Shown here: positions 32,201-42,208 of the stretch, piece by piece
Position numbering within the stretch: position 1 is the stretch's first letter
Layout: every line of letters begins with the position of its first letter
Origin: Bacteroidales bacterium
GTDB taxonomy: Bacteria > Bacteroidota > Bacteroidia > Bacteroidales > UBA932
Length of the DNA stretch: 44,524 nucleotides
Reading direction: 5' to 3'
Assembly (NCBI GenBank): GCA_024398295.1
Contig: JAKSJL010000008.1
Location: 1-44,524, forward strand
Translations under genes and position numbers: made by a program
The notes under the pieces: model-generated
Seen by the model: the letters and a program-made list of their open reading frames with translations, nothing else
The model's database searches: none
Told to the model about the DNA's origin: nothing

Positions 32201-32308
32201 CCAGGACTCGATCCTGAGGTTGCAGGCGTAGGCAATGCACTCGGTGTGGATATGAGCTCATATCCTAACTCAAAGAAGGCAGTATTTGGTTTCAGCCTTT
32301 CATTCTAG
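29237..32308 (+). CDS. SusC/RagA-family TonB-dependent outer-membrane transporter
   Basis: A 1023-residue protein with a signal peptide ending STSAFAQ. A carboxypeptidase-regulatory-like domain follows (KISGTVVDETGLAVIGAGV, about 28-100), then the TonB box region SLEEVVVVGYG (about 99-109), the plug (about 113-225, including PLYVVDGQI and NDIQSMEVLKDGASAAIYG) and a 22-strand barrel to the C-terminal FGFSLSF. It imports oligosaccharides or similar ligands across the outer membrane with TonB energy, paired with the SusD-like lipoprotein 24 nt downstream. Codon use is strongly biased toward a few codons, as in highly expressed genes. The lack of an N-terminal STN domain means it does not itself signal to an anti-sigma factor. 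Confidence 0.95.
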   Translation: MKSLFPRLSTVLMAFMLMFSTSAFAQNKISGTVVDETGLAVIGAGVVQKGTSNGVATDLDGNFTINVPEGAMLEISFLNFNTQVLPAKDGMKVVLVEDTESLEEVVVVGYGVQKKSDLTGAISSVKDNDLQARTITSPESALQGKTAGVQLFSSSARPGASPTVRIRGISSNGSSDPLYVVDGQITNSISNIDPNDIQSMEVLKDGASAAIYGARAGNGVILITTKKGSGDGHIGYEMQLTAQSLGKIPEIMNAKEYIQYYIEDGRFTQDFINQRWDGKTDTNWVSELFETSFVQRHSVKFDASNDKGAIYASLSYLNNNGMFVGDEDTFERITGMLNASWKIKPWLEISSNNQLNTYKVREVSERASDSNAESENAFLSAIQLDPLTPVKYSESNLPAFMKAYLAEGKNLLHDAQGNYFAISQVNDCENINPLILRDARHTEVAGMSFSGTTALNFKPFKGFTFTSRVSYRFRQSSSYGYTNDYYANTYKHQEYMTLSASVNVPSYYQVENFANYMTKIGDHNLTAMAGMSYSQNKNYNVAASISGSESDFGVTKDDPLFYFFQFATPSASKTISGGEAIYQRNLSYYGRLGWSYKNRYMAQVSLRADAADSSVLPMENRWGYFPAASFGWTLSEEPFMEGVKNYLPYLKLRASWGQNGSTANLNSYGYASVIGSAGIYPIGNSTVYYPVNKPTATGNNGLKWETSEQFNVGVDTRFFNNKLTITADWFLKKTKDLLVAGFTPSTLIGVTASPLNAGNVNNSGFELELGWQDQIGDFNYGIRANAATLKNVVTYLHPALENGIDGVTYRFSPITKFEKGYPAWHYYGYKFIGVDPSNGEALFEDVNKDGVVSAADKTDLGSGIPKVNYGLTLTAGWKNFDVIVFGSGAAGHQIFCALNRVDYAVNKLTALTNDRWTPSHTNATNPRAGASTQTDWMQSSASVFSGNYFKIKQIQLGYTLPKTVSEVIKISNARVYVSLEDYFTFTKYPGLDPEVAGVGNALGVDMSSYPNSKKAVFGFSLSF

Positions 32309-32332
32309 TCCCACATAAACGCTATAAAGAAT

Positions 32333-33877
32333 ATGAAAAAGATAACATTCGCACTTCTTGCCGGAGCATCCCTTTTCATGGCTGCTTCATGTTCAAGAAT
32401 GCTTGATATAGATCAGCATGGTGTTACAAGCATCTCTGACTACTACAAGACAGATGCTGAGATCGAGTCTGCAGGCGCAGCACTCTACAGCGACCTGCGC
32501 GACCAGTATGTCAATGGTATCATGCTCAAGTGTGCCCTTGACGATGACTTTTATGCAGGTGGCGGTGGCCGCGGTGACAACTCTTCTGTAGAGATGATTG
32601 ACGAGTACACCTTCGACGCAGAGCATGGTTCAATCTCTGGCTACTTCCAGGGAATGTACACTATCATTCACGACGCATGCGTAATCCTCGAGAACGTTGA
32701 CCCTAACTTCTCTGCAGTAGCAGCACGTACCGTGAACGAGGCAAAGGTCTGCATCGGATACGCTTATCTCGAGCTCATCTCACTGTGGGGAACTCCACCT
32801 CTCGTAGACCATGTCCTCATGGATGCAAACGAGTATAAGATGGAGAACGGAAAGCCTGAGGAGCTTTGGGCATTTGCTGAGAAGAACCTCACAGAGGCTA
32901 TCGCTTCTGGTGCTCTTCCACACAAGTCATCAGTCAACGACAACACCACTTGGCGCCTGACCCAGGAGGCTGCACAGGCTATCCTCGGTAAGGTATACCT
33001 CTGGCAGGGCAAGAACAAGGAGGCTGCTGATGTACTCGAGAAGGTCATCAACAGTGGCAAGTACCAGCTCTTCAACCAGTATGGTGAGATGCTTGACATC
33101 GCAAACAAGCACAACTGCGAGTCTCTCATCGAGCTCGATCACCCTGTAGACTACGCAAACCTCACATTCAACTTCCTCAATGGTATGGCAATGTGGCGTA
33201 TGAGCAAGCTTGACATGAACGCTGACGCAAAGGCTTACTATGCAGCTGACGGTTATGGTTTCTTCCCTCCTACCAAGAGCCTCTATGACGAGTTCCGCAC
33301 TGTCGAGGCTGAGGATGGTTACCGTCTCAACGAGACCCTCAGAACCTACAAGCAGCTCCAGAGCCAGATCGGCCTCAAGGTTACAGAACCAAACCTCAGC
33401 GAGGGTTACTTCATGTGGAAGAGCCGCCTCAAGGCTGACCAGATCGTAATGGGTATGCCTTGGTTCTCTACACGTAACGTCATCCTTATGCGCTATGCAG
33501 AGGTACTTCTCCTTGCTGCTGAGGCAAACATCACCGTTAACCCAGCCAAGGCTACCGAGTACTTCAATATGATTCGTACCAGAGCACAGGCTCCTACCGT
33601 TGGTTCTGTTACACTCCCTATGCTTCAGACCGAGAAGCGTCTCGAGCTCTGCTACGAGGGAACACGTTTCCAGGACCTCACCCGTTGGGGTATCGCTTAC
33701 GACAAGCTTAAGGATTGCGGTAAGGAGATGCCTTATCTCCAGCTCGACGGTTCACTTGAGTACAGAAACCTCAACAACCCAGTTTACGGCTTCAAGAAGG
33801 GCAAGCATGAGCTTCTCCCATTCCCAGCTGTTGAGCTTCGCGTGAATTCAAATCTTCAGCAGAATCCAAATTATTAA
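32333..33877 (+). CDS. SusD/RagB-family surface glycan-binding lipoprotein
   Basis: A 514-residue lipoprotein (lipobox MAASC, Cys20). It shows the SusD layout: an N-terminal SusD-like segment with DAEIESAGAALYSDLRDQY, TPR-type helices including AAQAILGKVYLWQGKNKEAADVLEKVI split over about 215-245, and a C-terminal RagB/SusD region with EKRLELCYEGTRFQDLTRWG ending in LLPFPAVELRVNSNLQQNPNY. It forms the lid of the SusC channel and captures ligand at the surface. Ligand cannot be predicted; the neighbouring enzymes point to an ester-bearing glycoside. Confidence 0.95.
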   Translation: MKKITFALLAGASLFMAASCSRMLDIDQHGVTSISDYYKTDAEIESAGAALYSDLRDQYVNGIMLKCALDDDFYAGGGGRGDNSSVEMIDEYTFDAEHGSISGYFQGMYTIIHDACVILENVDPNFSAVAARTVNEAKVCIGYAYLELISLWGTPPLVDHVLMDANEYKMENGKPEELWAFAEKNLTEAIASGALPHKSSVNDNTTWRLTQEAAQAILGKVYLWQGKNKEAADVLEKVINSGKYQLFNQYGEMLDIANKHNCESLIELDHPVDYANLTFNFLNGMAMWRMSKLDMNADAKAYYAADGYGFFPPTKSLYDEFRTVEAEDGYRLNETLRTYKQLQSQIGLKVTEPNLSEGYFMWKSRLKADQIVMGMPWFSTRNVILMRYAEVLLLAAEANITVNPAKATEYFNMIRTRAQAPTVGSVTLPMLQTEKRLELCYEGTRFQDLTRWGIAYDKLKDCGKEMPYLQLDGSLEYRNLNNPVYGFKKGKHELLPFPAVELRVNSNLQQNPNY

Positions 33878-33909
33878 TGGAGATTAGATATTAAGTGTTG
33901 ATTTTTGCA

Positions 33910-35082
33910 ATGAGAAAGACATTTATCATTGCTGTTGCTATGACTCTCTGCCTTTCATCTGTCTGCTTTGGACAGGTGAAAAGGCAGAAGAGCCTTGCTT
34001 CAGATAAGAACTACGCGTTCACCACGCTGCTGAACTCTCCTGAAATCACGGAGAACAGCGTTATCTTCAGGGTGCTTGCACCAAATGCTAAACGAGTAGC
34101 CATCACTGGCTCTTGGGAAAACTTCTATACGGAACAGGAGATGACCAAGGGAGAGGACGGCGTATGGACCTATGAAATGCCTCTTCTCAAGCCAGACATC
34201 TACCAGTATGTGTTCGACATCGATGGAATGGTAGTCCTTGATCCAGGTAACTACTCCACAAGCCGAGACATGTACAACTACAGGTCGAACCTCATCATCA
34301 GAGGAGGCGACACCGATGCGTACTATTCGCAGAACTCTACCCAGAAGGGTAAGATCGAGAAGGTATGGTATGAATCCAAGGAGTTCGGCGCGCTTCGCCG
34401 TACCACCGTATACCTGCCATACGGATATGACAAAGCCAAGAAGCACAGCTATCCTGTCCTCTACCTCCAGCACGGAGGTGGCGGCGATGAGGAGGCTTGG
34501 CAGACCCTTGGCCGAATCACCGAGATTCTCGACTATATGATTGAGAACAAGATGTGCAAGCCAATGGTAGTGGTGTTCCCTAACGGCAATGCTACCGAGA
34601 ATGCGGCTTGCGAGACTGCCCTCCCTGCAAAGTTCATCTTCGGCATGAACAAGGAGTTCATGACTGGAGCCAAGTATCTTAGCGACCTCAGGGGCAGCCT
34701 GATGCCTTTCATTGACGCAAACTACAAGGTCAAGAAAGGCAGAGCCTACAGAGCAGTGGGCGGTCTTTCAATGGGTGGAGGCCACACAGCCACCCTCATG
34801 CGCGAGACTCCTGAGCTCTTCGACTACTATGGTATCTTCAGTGCTGGTGCAATGTCCAGCGGCCCTCAGGATGCGGTTCTTCCACTCAAGAAGGCAGGAT
34901 ACAAGTTCCTCATGGTGGGATGTGGCCCATACGATATGGTTTACGATGGCGCCATGAACCTCGTGGACGCTCTCCAGGCGGAAAACATGGAATTCACTTA
35001 TTATGGAGAAGAACTCAAGAGCGCACATGTCTGGGAGACATGGAGAAAGTGCATCATGCAGTTCCTTCCACACCTCTTTTAA
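33910..35082 (+). CDS. CE1-like esterase with N-terminal E-set/CBM48-like domain (paralogue 2)
   Basis: A 390-residue protein taken from ATG 33910, because it gives a clean signal peptide (MRKTFIIAVAMTLCLSSVCF, then GQ). An upstream GTG at 33895 would add five residues. An E-set domain (about 40-130) contains VIFRVLAPNAKRVAITGSW and GEDGVWTYEMP. The catalytic domain has LQHGGGGDEEAW (187-198), Ser287 in GGLSMGG, Asp342 and His373 (SAHVWETW). It is first of the enzymes after susCD and probably works in the periplasm. It is as divergent from the other three paralogues as they are from each other, which suggests different ester specificities rather than recent duplication. Confidence 0.87.
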   Translation: MRKTFIIAVAMTLCLSSVCFGQVKRQKSLASDKNYAFTTLLNSPEITENSVIFRVLAPNAKRVAITGSWENFYTEQEMTKGEDGVWTYEMPLLKPDIYQYVFDIDGMVVLDPGNYSTSRDMYNYRSNLIIRGGDTDAYYSQNSTQKGKIEKVWYESKEFGALRRTTVYLPYGYDKAKKHSYPVLYLQHGGGGDEEAWQTLGRITEILDYMIENKMCKPMVVVFPNGNATENAACETALPAKFIFGMNKEFMTGAKYLSDLRGSLMPFIDANYKVKKGRAYRAVGGLSMGGGHTATLMRETPELFDYYGIFSAGAMSSGPQDAVLPLKKAGYKFLMVGCGPYDMVYDGAMNLVDALQAENMEFTYYGEELKSAHVWETWRKCIMQFLPHLF

Positions 35083-36303
<1,221 letters not shown>

Positions 36304-36312
36304 TATAATAAG

Positions 36313-38571
36313 ATGAAAAAGTCACTGATTATACTTTCACTCGCCCTGGTGGCCGCCTGCACATCCAAGCAGGTGGCCCTCCAGGACAGACTCATTGTCC
36401 ATGATGCAGAGATAAACGCCATCATTGCCCAGATGAGCCTTGAGGAGAAGGTAGAAATGCTCCACTCTAAGACCAACATGTCATCAGAGGGAGTTCCACG
36501 CCTTGGCATCCAGGACATCAAATATGCTGACGGACCTTTCGGTATCCGCGAGGAAGGCGTTCCAAATGGTTTCCAGTCTGCTGGTTGGGTAACCGATTCA
36601 GCGACTTATTTCCCTACCGGATCGGCACTTGCAGCCACCTGGTCCAAGGAGCTCGCGTACAAGTACGGCACCGGAATGGGTACAGAGGCGCGCAAGAGAG
36701 GCAAGGATGTCATCCTTGGACCTGCCATCAATATCCAGAGACTCCCTGTAGGAGGTAGAACATACGAGTACTTCAGCGAGGATCCAGTCCTCACCGCAGC
36801 TCTCGCAGTTGACTACACAAAAGGTGTGCAGGATGCCGGTACAGCAGCTTGCGTGAAGCATTTCGCGCTGAACAACCAGGAAATGAACCGTGGTAGCGTA
36901 AATGTCATCTGCAACGAGAGAACCATGAGAGAGATCTATCTCAAGGCTTTCGAGGCTGCAGTGAAGGAAGGCGGCGCCATGGCCATCATGCCAGCCTACA
37001 ACAAGGTAGGTGGTTTTTATTGCTCAGAAAATGAGCACCTTCTCAACGAGATCCTTCGTGGAGAATGGGGCTTCAAGGGCCTCACTGTCTCAGACTGGGG
37101 CGGCACACACTCCACAATGGGAGCAGCCCTGCATGGACTTGATGTCCAGATGACAGGCGACACCTATCTCGGACCTGCCCTTATCGACTCAGTCAAGGCA
37201 GGCAAGGTCCCTGAGAGCGTCGTAGACGACAAGGTTAGGGAGATCCTTCGCGTAAGATACGCTGTGGAGGCCATCCCTGCCGACAAGTGCAACCTCGCTA
37301 CAGCATCGCAGCCAGAGAGCCGCGCTACCGCTTACGAGGTGGCTACCAAGTCTGTCGTTCTTCTCAAGAACAATGGTAACATCCTCCCTATCAGCAAGGA
37401 TGTAAAGAAAATAGCCGTGATCGGGCGCAATGCTGTAGCACTCACCCAGTCCGGCGGTATGGGCGCTGGCGTTAAGTCGGTCTACGAGGTGACACCTCTG
37501 GAAGGACTTCGCAAGAAAGCACCTGCAGGAGTGGAGATAACCTATGCTCCTGCTTACAAGGACTATCTCGGCATGTTCGCTAGATGGAGAGGTCCTGAGT
37601 ACCTCGCACAGCATCCTGAGATTGCTGCAGAGATCGATGAGCCTGCAGACCCAGATATGCTCGCAGAGGCTCTGGCTGTCGCAAAGGACGCAGACCTCGT
37701 GATCTACTTCTTCGGTACAAACAAGTCCATCGAGACTGAAGGATCCGACAGGATCGACATCAAGCTCCCTCTCGACCAGGAGAGAATCTGCGCAGAGATC
37801 GCTGCAGTGAATCCAAACATCGTGGGAGTCATGATTTCAGGCGGTCCTTGCGAACTTACAGAGATTAACAAGTACGCCTCAGCACTCGTGCAGGGCTGGT
37901 GGAATGGTCTTGAGGGCGGTAACGCTCTCGCTGACATCCTCTACGGAAACATTGCACCTTCAGGAAAGCTTCCTTTCACCTTCCCTGTGAAGCTGGAGGA
38001 CTCTCCTGCATACGCACTTGACAACTACCCACAGAAGGCTGAAGTAGAGGGAGACCTCTTCGGAAACCAGTACAGACAGGACATCCAGGGTCAGAAGAAG
38101 CGTCCTATGGGACCTACCAGATACCCTGCTACCGCTTATTACTCTGAGGGCTCACTCGTGGGCTACAGATGGTTTGACACCAAGCAGGTGCCTGTGATGT
38201 ATGCTTTCGGACACGGCCTTTCTTATGTGGATTTCGAATACGCAAACATCCAGACCAAGAAGAAGAAGGACCTCATCGAGGTCAGCTTCAACCTCACAAA
38301 CAAGGGCACCATGGATGCTGAGGAAGTCGCTCAGCTCTATGTACACCGCGTAGACGCCACCGTAGAGTGGCCAGTGAAGGAGCTCAAGGCATTTGACCGC
38401 ATCAGCCTCAAGGCTGGTGAGACCAAGAAGGTGACTCTCACCCTGCCAGTCAGCGAGCTCAGGTACTGGGATGAGAGCATAAACGACTGGAATCTCGAGC
38501 ACGGCACCATCGATATCCTCGTGGGAAGTGCGTCGGATGACATCAGAATGACTACTAACATCGCTATCTAA
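36313..38571 (+). CDS. Glycoside hydrolase family 3 beta-glycosidase lipoprotein (first)
   Basis: A 752-residue protein with lipobox LVAAC (Cys16). The (beta/alpha)8 domain holds the nucleophile Asp261 in LTVSDWGG and the substrate-binding motif KHFALNNQEMNR. The (alpha/beta)6 sandwich (about 350-600) follows and a fibronectin-III-like C-terminal domain (about 650-752) closes the protein. GH3 enzymes of this type remove beta-linked glucose, xylose or other sugars from the non-reducing end of oligosaccharides or aglycones. The stop codon overlaps the start of the next esterase gene (TAATG), which implies translational coupling. Sugar specificity cannot be told from the motifs alone. Confidence 0.92.
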   Translation: MKKSLIILSLALVAACTSKQVALQDRLIVHDAEINAIIAQMSLEEKVEMLHSKTNMSSEGVPRLGIQDIKYADGPFGIREEGVPNGFQSAGWVTDSATYFPTGSALAATWSKELAYKYGTGMGTEARKRGKDVILGPAINIQRLPVGGRTYEYFSEDPVLTAALAVDYTKGVQDAGTAACVKHFALNNQEMNRGSVNVICNERTMREIYLKAFEAAVKEGGAMAIMPAYNKVGGFYCSENEHLLNEILRGEWGFKGLTVSDWGGTHSTMGAALHGLDVQMTGDTYLGPALIDSVKAGKVPESVVDDKVREILRVRYAVEAIPADKCNLATASQPESRATAYEVATKSVVLLKNNGNILPISKDVKKIAVIGRNAVALTQSGGMGAGVKSVYEVTPLEGLRKKAPAGVEITYAPAYKDYLGMFARWRGPEYLAQHPEIAAEIDEPADPDMLAEALAVAKDADLVIYFFGTNKSIETEGSDRIDIKLPLDQERICAEIAAVNPNIVGVMISGGPCELTEINKYASALVQGWWNGLEGGNALADILYGNIAPSGKLPFTFPVKLEDSPAYALDNYPQKAEVEGDLFGNQYRQDIQGQKKRPMGPTRYPATAYYSEGSLVGYRWFDTKQVPVMYAFGHGLSYVDFEYANIQTKKKKDLIEVSFNLTNKGTMDAEEVAQLYVHRVDATVEWPVKELKAFDRISLKAGETKKVTLTLPVSELRYWDESINDWNLEHGTIDILVGSASDDIRMTTNIAI

Positions 38572-39752
38572 TGAAAAGATTTAGAATAATCATGATGGCG
38601 GCAGGTCTTGTGGCCTGCCTGTCATCGTTCGCCCAGGAGGCGAACTCACTCATGTTCCGCGCAGGCCTCAAGTCACCAGAGGTGACTGCTGAGGGCGTGA
38701 CATTCAGATTCAAGGCTCCTAAGGCACGTCAGGTGCAGGTAGCCACATCATGGAACAACTACGACGCGACCAAGGGCGAGATGACACAGGGTGCCGATGG
38801 CATCTGGACAGTTACATTGCCACTCCCTACCCCAGAGCTCTATACCTACACCATCGTAGCTGACGGTATGAGCATGCTTGACCCTGCCAATGTATTCGTG
38901 CAGAGAGATGGCACACGCTATCTCAATGCTGTCCTCGTAGAGGGCGGTTATGCAGATGCATACAAGGAGGGCGCCAAGCCTGGAAATCTTGAGCATGTCT
39001 GGTATTATTCTGCCGAGAACGATATGACTCGCAGACTTTACGTATACACCCCGTATGGATATGATCACAAGAACAAGAAAGTGAAATATCCTGTACTTTA
39101 CCTTCTTCATGGCGGCGGTGGAGATGAGGATGCCTGGAGCACCCTCGGCAGAACTTGCCAGATCCTTGACAACCTCATCGCTGAGGGCAAGGCTGAGCCA
39201 ATGATTGTGGTCATGCCAAACGGCAACCCTAACCAGTACGCAGCCCAGACACTTGGTATCCCAATGAAGGAGAACATCCGCAAGTATGAGTCAGGTCTCA
39301 ACAACTACACCTCTCTCACTGCCGACATCGTACCATTCATCGACAAGAACTACAACACCATCCAGAACAGAAAGGGTCGTGCAGTAGCTGGTCTTTCAAT
39401 GGGTGGCGGTCAGTCTTTCTTCATCGCTTTCAATAATATTGCTACCTTTGCAAATGTAGGTATCTTCTCATCCGGCCTCATCGGTTCATCCGCTATCGGA
39501 GGAAAGCCTTTCGTTGCTGATGAAGTAGTGCCTGGACTGCTTTCTGAGCCTCAGAAGTTCAACAAATTCGACCTCATCTACCTCTCTTGCGGAGAGCAGG
39601 ACGGAAGAATCGACGGCATGATACAGTTCAGGGACGACCTCCTTGCCAAGGGATACAATGGGGTGCACTGGGAGCAGTATCCAGGCAACCACGAGTGGAA
39701 AGTGTGGAGAAGAAACCTTTCATCATTTGTACAGTTAGTTTTTAAAAAATAA
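38571..39752 (+). CDS. CE1-like esterase with N-terminal E-set/CBM48-like domain (paralogue 4)
   Basis: A 393-residue secreted protein (signal peptide ending LSSFAQ). The E-set domain (about 30-125) includes VTFRFKAPKARQVQVATSW, and the hydrolase has LLHGGGGDEDAW (178-189), Ser276 in AGLSMGGG, Asp344 and His374 (GNHEWKVW). It is closest to paralogue 2 in the linker and in SMGGG rather than SMGSG. It lies between the two GH3 genes and overlaps the first by one base, so deacylation and deglycosylation are likely made in fixed proportion. Confidence 0.88.
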   Translation: MKRFRIIMMAAGLVACLSSFAQEANSLMFRAGLKSPEVTAEGVTFRFKAPKARQVQVATSWNNYDATKGEMTQGADGIWTVTLPLPTPELYTYTIVADGMSMLDPANVFVQRDGTRYLNAVLVEGGYADAYKEGAKPGNLEHVWYYSAENDMTRRLYVYTPYGYDHKNKKVKYPVLYLLHGGGGDEDAWSTLGRTCQILDNLIAEGKAEPMIVVMPNGNPNQYAAQTLGIPMKENIRKYESGLNNYTSLTADIVPFIDKNYNTIQNRKGRAVAGLSMGGGQSFFIAFNNIATFANVGIFSSGLIGSSAIGGKPFVADEVVPGLLSEPQKFNKFDLIYLSCGEQDGRIDGMIQFRDDLLAKGYNGVHWEQYPGNHEWKVWRRNLSSFVQLVFKK

Positions 39753-39756
39753 CCAC

Positions 39757-42030
39757 ATGAAGAAGGAACTCATTATGATTTTGGCTGGCGCAGTGGCAGT
39801 TGCAGGCTGCAACTCTACTCCACAGCTCACAGAGAAAAACATTGACAAGGTCATCAAGGCCATGACTCTTGAGGAGAAGGCTCTCCTCGTAACCGGTATC
39901 GGCATGGACACAGGCTCAGAAGGAATGGCAGCCACTGTCGGAGCATCCGCACAGCGCGTTCCTGGAGCAGCAGGTGCCACCCACGCTATCCCACGTCTCG
40001 GCATCCCATCCATCGTGCTGTCAGACGGCCCTGCCGGTGTCCGCATCAACCCTACCCGTGAGGGCGACGACAACACCTATTATTGTACACACTTCCCTAT
40101 CGGAACTCTTCTTTCATCTACCTGGAACCAGGAGCTTGTAGAGGAGGTCGGCGAATCTATGGGTAACGAGGTGCTTGAGTATGGCTGCGACGTGCTCCTT
40201 GCTCCTGCACTCAACATCCACAGAAACCCACTCAACGGTAGAAACTTCGAGTACTACTCAGAGGACCCTGTCCTTTCTGGTAAGATCGCTGCAGCTTATG
40301 TACGCGGTATCCAGTCAAATGGTGTAGGTACTTCCATCAAGCATTTCGTAGCGAACAACCAGGAGACAAACCGTACCGCTGTCGATGAGAAGATCAGCGA
40401 CAGAGCTATGCGTGAGATCTACCTCAAGGGCTTCGAGATCGCAGTCAAGGAGTCTGATCCTTGGACCATCATGACCTCTTACAACAAGATCAATGGTATC
40501 TATACTTCAGAGGACCACGCCCTTCTCGAGGACATCCTTCGTGATGACTGGGGCTACAAGGGAACAGTCATGACTGACTGGTATGGTGGAAAGGACGCTA
40601 TCGCTCAGGTACATGCCGGTAACGACATGCTTCAGCCTGGCCGTCCATCACAGTACAATGACATCATCGACGGCGTAAAGAACGGCACTCTCGACGAGGC
40701 AGAGCTCGACAGAAACGTAAAGCGTATCCTCCAGCTCATCGTTCGTACCCCTATCTTCAAGAACTATGCATACTCAAACAAGCCTGACCTCGAGGCTCAC
40801 GCCAAGGTGACCCGTCAGAGCGCAGTGGAGGGTATGGTACTTCTCGAGAACAAAAACGCTACCCTTCCTCTCGCAGCTGAGGCAAAGAACGTAGCAGTAT
40901 TCGGAAATACCTCATATGATTTCATCGCAGGTGGTACCGGTTCTGGTAATGTGAACAGAGCTTACACCGTATCTCTTCTCGACGGTCTTTCAAATGCAGG
41001 CCTTCAGGCTGACGCAAACCTCCAGAAGATGTACGAGGAGTATCTCGCCAAGATCGCCAAGGAAGCAGCTTCTGTAGACGGAGACCTTTTCAGCTTCCTT
41101 CCTAAGCCACTCCCTGCAGAGTTTGTTCCTGCAGCCAAGGATATCGCCGCAGCTGCTGCCGCAAACGATGTAGCCATCATCACCTTCGGTAGAATCTCAG
41201 GTGAGTTCGTAGATAGAACCGTAGCAGATTTCAACCTCTCTGCAAAGGAGAAGCAGCTCGTTAATGACGTTACCAAGGCGTTCCACGCTGCAGGTAAGAA
41301 GGTCATCGTAGTTCTCAACATCGGTGGTGTCATCGAGACAGCGTCATGGAAGAACACTCCAGATGCTATCCTCCTCAGCTGGCAAGCTGGCCAGGAGGGC
41401 GGTAACTCTGTAGCAGATGTACTTACCGGCAAGGAGAACCCTTCAGGTAGACTTCCTATGACATGGCCTGTAGCATTCGAGGATCACAAGTCAAGCGAGA
41501 ACTTCCCACGTTCTGAGACATTCGAGCTTAACCTGAATGCATTCATGGGTATCGAGCAGGTAGCTGGAGACAAGAAGGACTTCGACTGGACCAAGTACGA
41601 GGAGGGCATCTATGTCGGCTATCGCTGGTTCGACAAGTCAGGCATCCAGGTATCATACCCATTCGGATACGGTCTCTCATACACCACCTTCGAGTACAGC
41701 ACTCCTGAGGTCGCAAAGGAAGGCGACAAGGTATGCGTGAAGCTCAGCGTGAAGAACACCGGCGCAGTAGCAGGCAAGGAGGTTGTCCAGCTCTATGTCA
41801 GCGCCCCTGGCAAGACTCTTGACAAGCCAGTCAAGGAGCTCAAGGCATTCGCAAAGACAGCGACCATCGCTGCTGGCGAGTCTGCTGACGTAACTCTCTG
41901 CTTCAATGTCAATGATCTCGCCTCATGGAATGAGGAGACTTCAGCATGGGAGCTTGAGAACGGCACCTACACCATCTCACTCGGATCATCTTGCTTAAAC
42001 ATCCTTACGAACGCAGAGCTTGCGATCTAA
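39757..42030 (+). CDS. Glycoside hydrolase family 3 beta-glycosidase lipoprotein (second)
   Basis: A 757-residue protein with lipobox AVAGC (Cys18). The nucleophile is Asp274 in VMTDWYGG, the binding motif is KHFVANNQETNR, and the sandwich and Fn3-like C-terminal domains are complete. It differs from the first GH3 by a longer N-terminal loop (GMAATVGASAQRVPGAAGAT, near residues 55-74) and by TVMTDWYGG in place of TVSDWGG, so the two are old paralogues with probably different subsite preferences. It closes the operon and is followed by a strong terminator. Confidence 0.92.
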   Translation: MKKELIMILAGAVAVAGCNSTPQLTEKNIDKVIKAMTLEEKALLVTGIGMDTGSEGMAATVGASAQRVPGAAGATHAIPRLGIPSIVLSDGPAGVRINPTREGDDNTYYCTHFPIGTLLSSTWNQELVEEVGESMGNEVLEYGCDVLLAPALNIHRNPLNGRNFEYYSEDPVLSGKIAAAYVRGIQSNGVGTSIKHFVANNQETNRTAVDEKISDRAMREIYLKGFEIAVKESDPWTIMTSYNKINGIYTSEDHALLEDILRDDWGYKGTVMTDWYGGKDAIAQVHAGNDMLQPGRPSQYNDIIDGVKNGTLDEAELDRNVKRILQLIVRTPIFKNYAYSNKPDLEAHAKVTRQSAVEGMVLLENKNATLPLAAEAKNVAVFGNTSYDFIAGGTGSGNVNRAYTVSLLDGLSNAGLQADANLQKMYEEYLAKIAKEAASVDGDLFSFLPKPLPAEFVPAAKDIAAAAAANDVAIITFGRISGEFVDRTVADFNLSAKEKQLVNDVTKAFHAAGKKVIVVLNIGGVIETASWKNTPDAILLSWQAGQEGGNSVADVLTGKENPSGRLPMTWPVAFEDHKSSENFPRSETFELNLNAFMGIEQVAGDKKDFDWTKYEEGIYVGYRWFDKSGIQVSYPFGYGLSYTTFEYSTPEVAKEGDKVCVKLSVKNTGAVAGKEVVQLYVSAPGKTLDKPVKELKAFAKTATIAAGESADVTLCFNVNDLASWNEETSAWELENGTYTISLGSSCLNILTNAELAI

Positions 42031-42062
42031 AGGATTCACTCAAAAAACATATCTAAAACGGG

Positions 42063-42108
42063 AGAGGGTGACCAAAAGTCCATCAGGACTTAAGGTCACC
42101 CTCTTTTT
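42063..42108 (+). terminator. Terminator of the susCD-esterase-GH3 operon
   Basis: AGAGGGTGACC (42063-42073) pairs with GGTCACCCTCT (42094-42104). Inside, AAGTCC/GGACTT forms a second helix around ATCA. A T run follows. On the minus strand the tail is weaker, so it serves mainly the plus-strand operon. Confidence 0.92.
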
Positions 42109-42127
42109 ACTATGCTATCTCCTCTTC

Positions 42128-42197
42128 GCACCTGCCGACCCTCGGGGCAGCGCCGTCAGGTGCGCAGAGGGCGCTGTCGCACCTGCGGTGCCCTCTG
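42128..42197. repeat. GC-rich double-hairpin element in the convergent intergenic region
   Basis: GCACCTG (42128-42134) pairs with CAGGTGC (42157-42163), and CAGAGGGC (42165-42172) pairs with GCCCTCTG (42190-42197). CGCACCTGC occurs twice (42127-42135, 42178-42186). The element is much richer in G+C than its surroundings and has no U tract. It may be an extragenic repeat or an RNA 3' structure for the minus-strand gene. Confidence 0.5.
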
Positions 42198-42208
42198 AAC
42201 TAGGAGTT

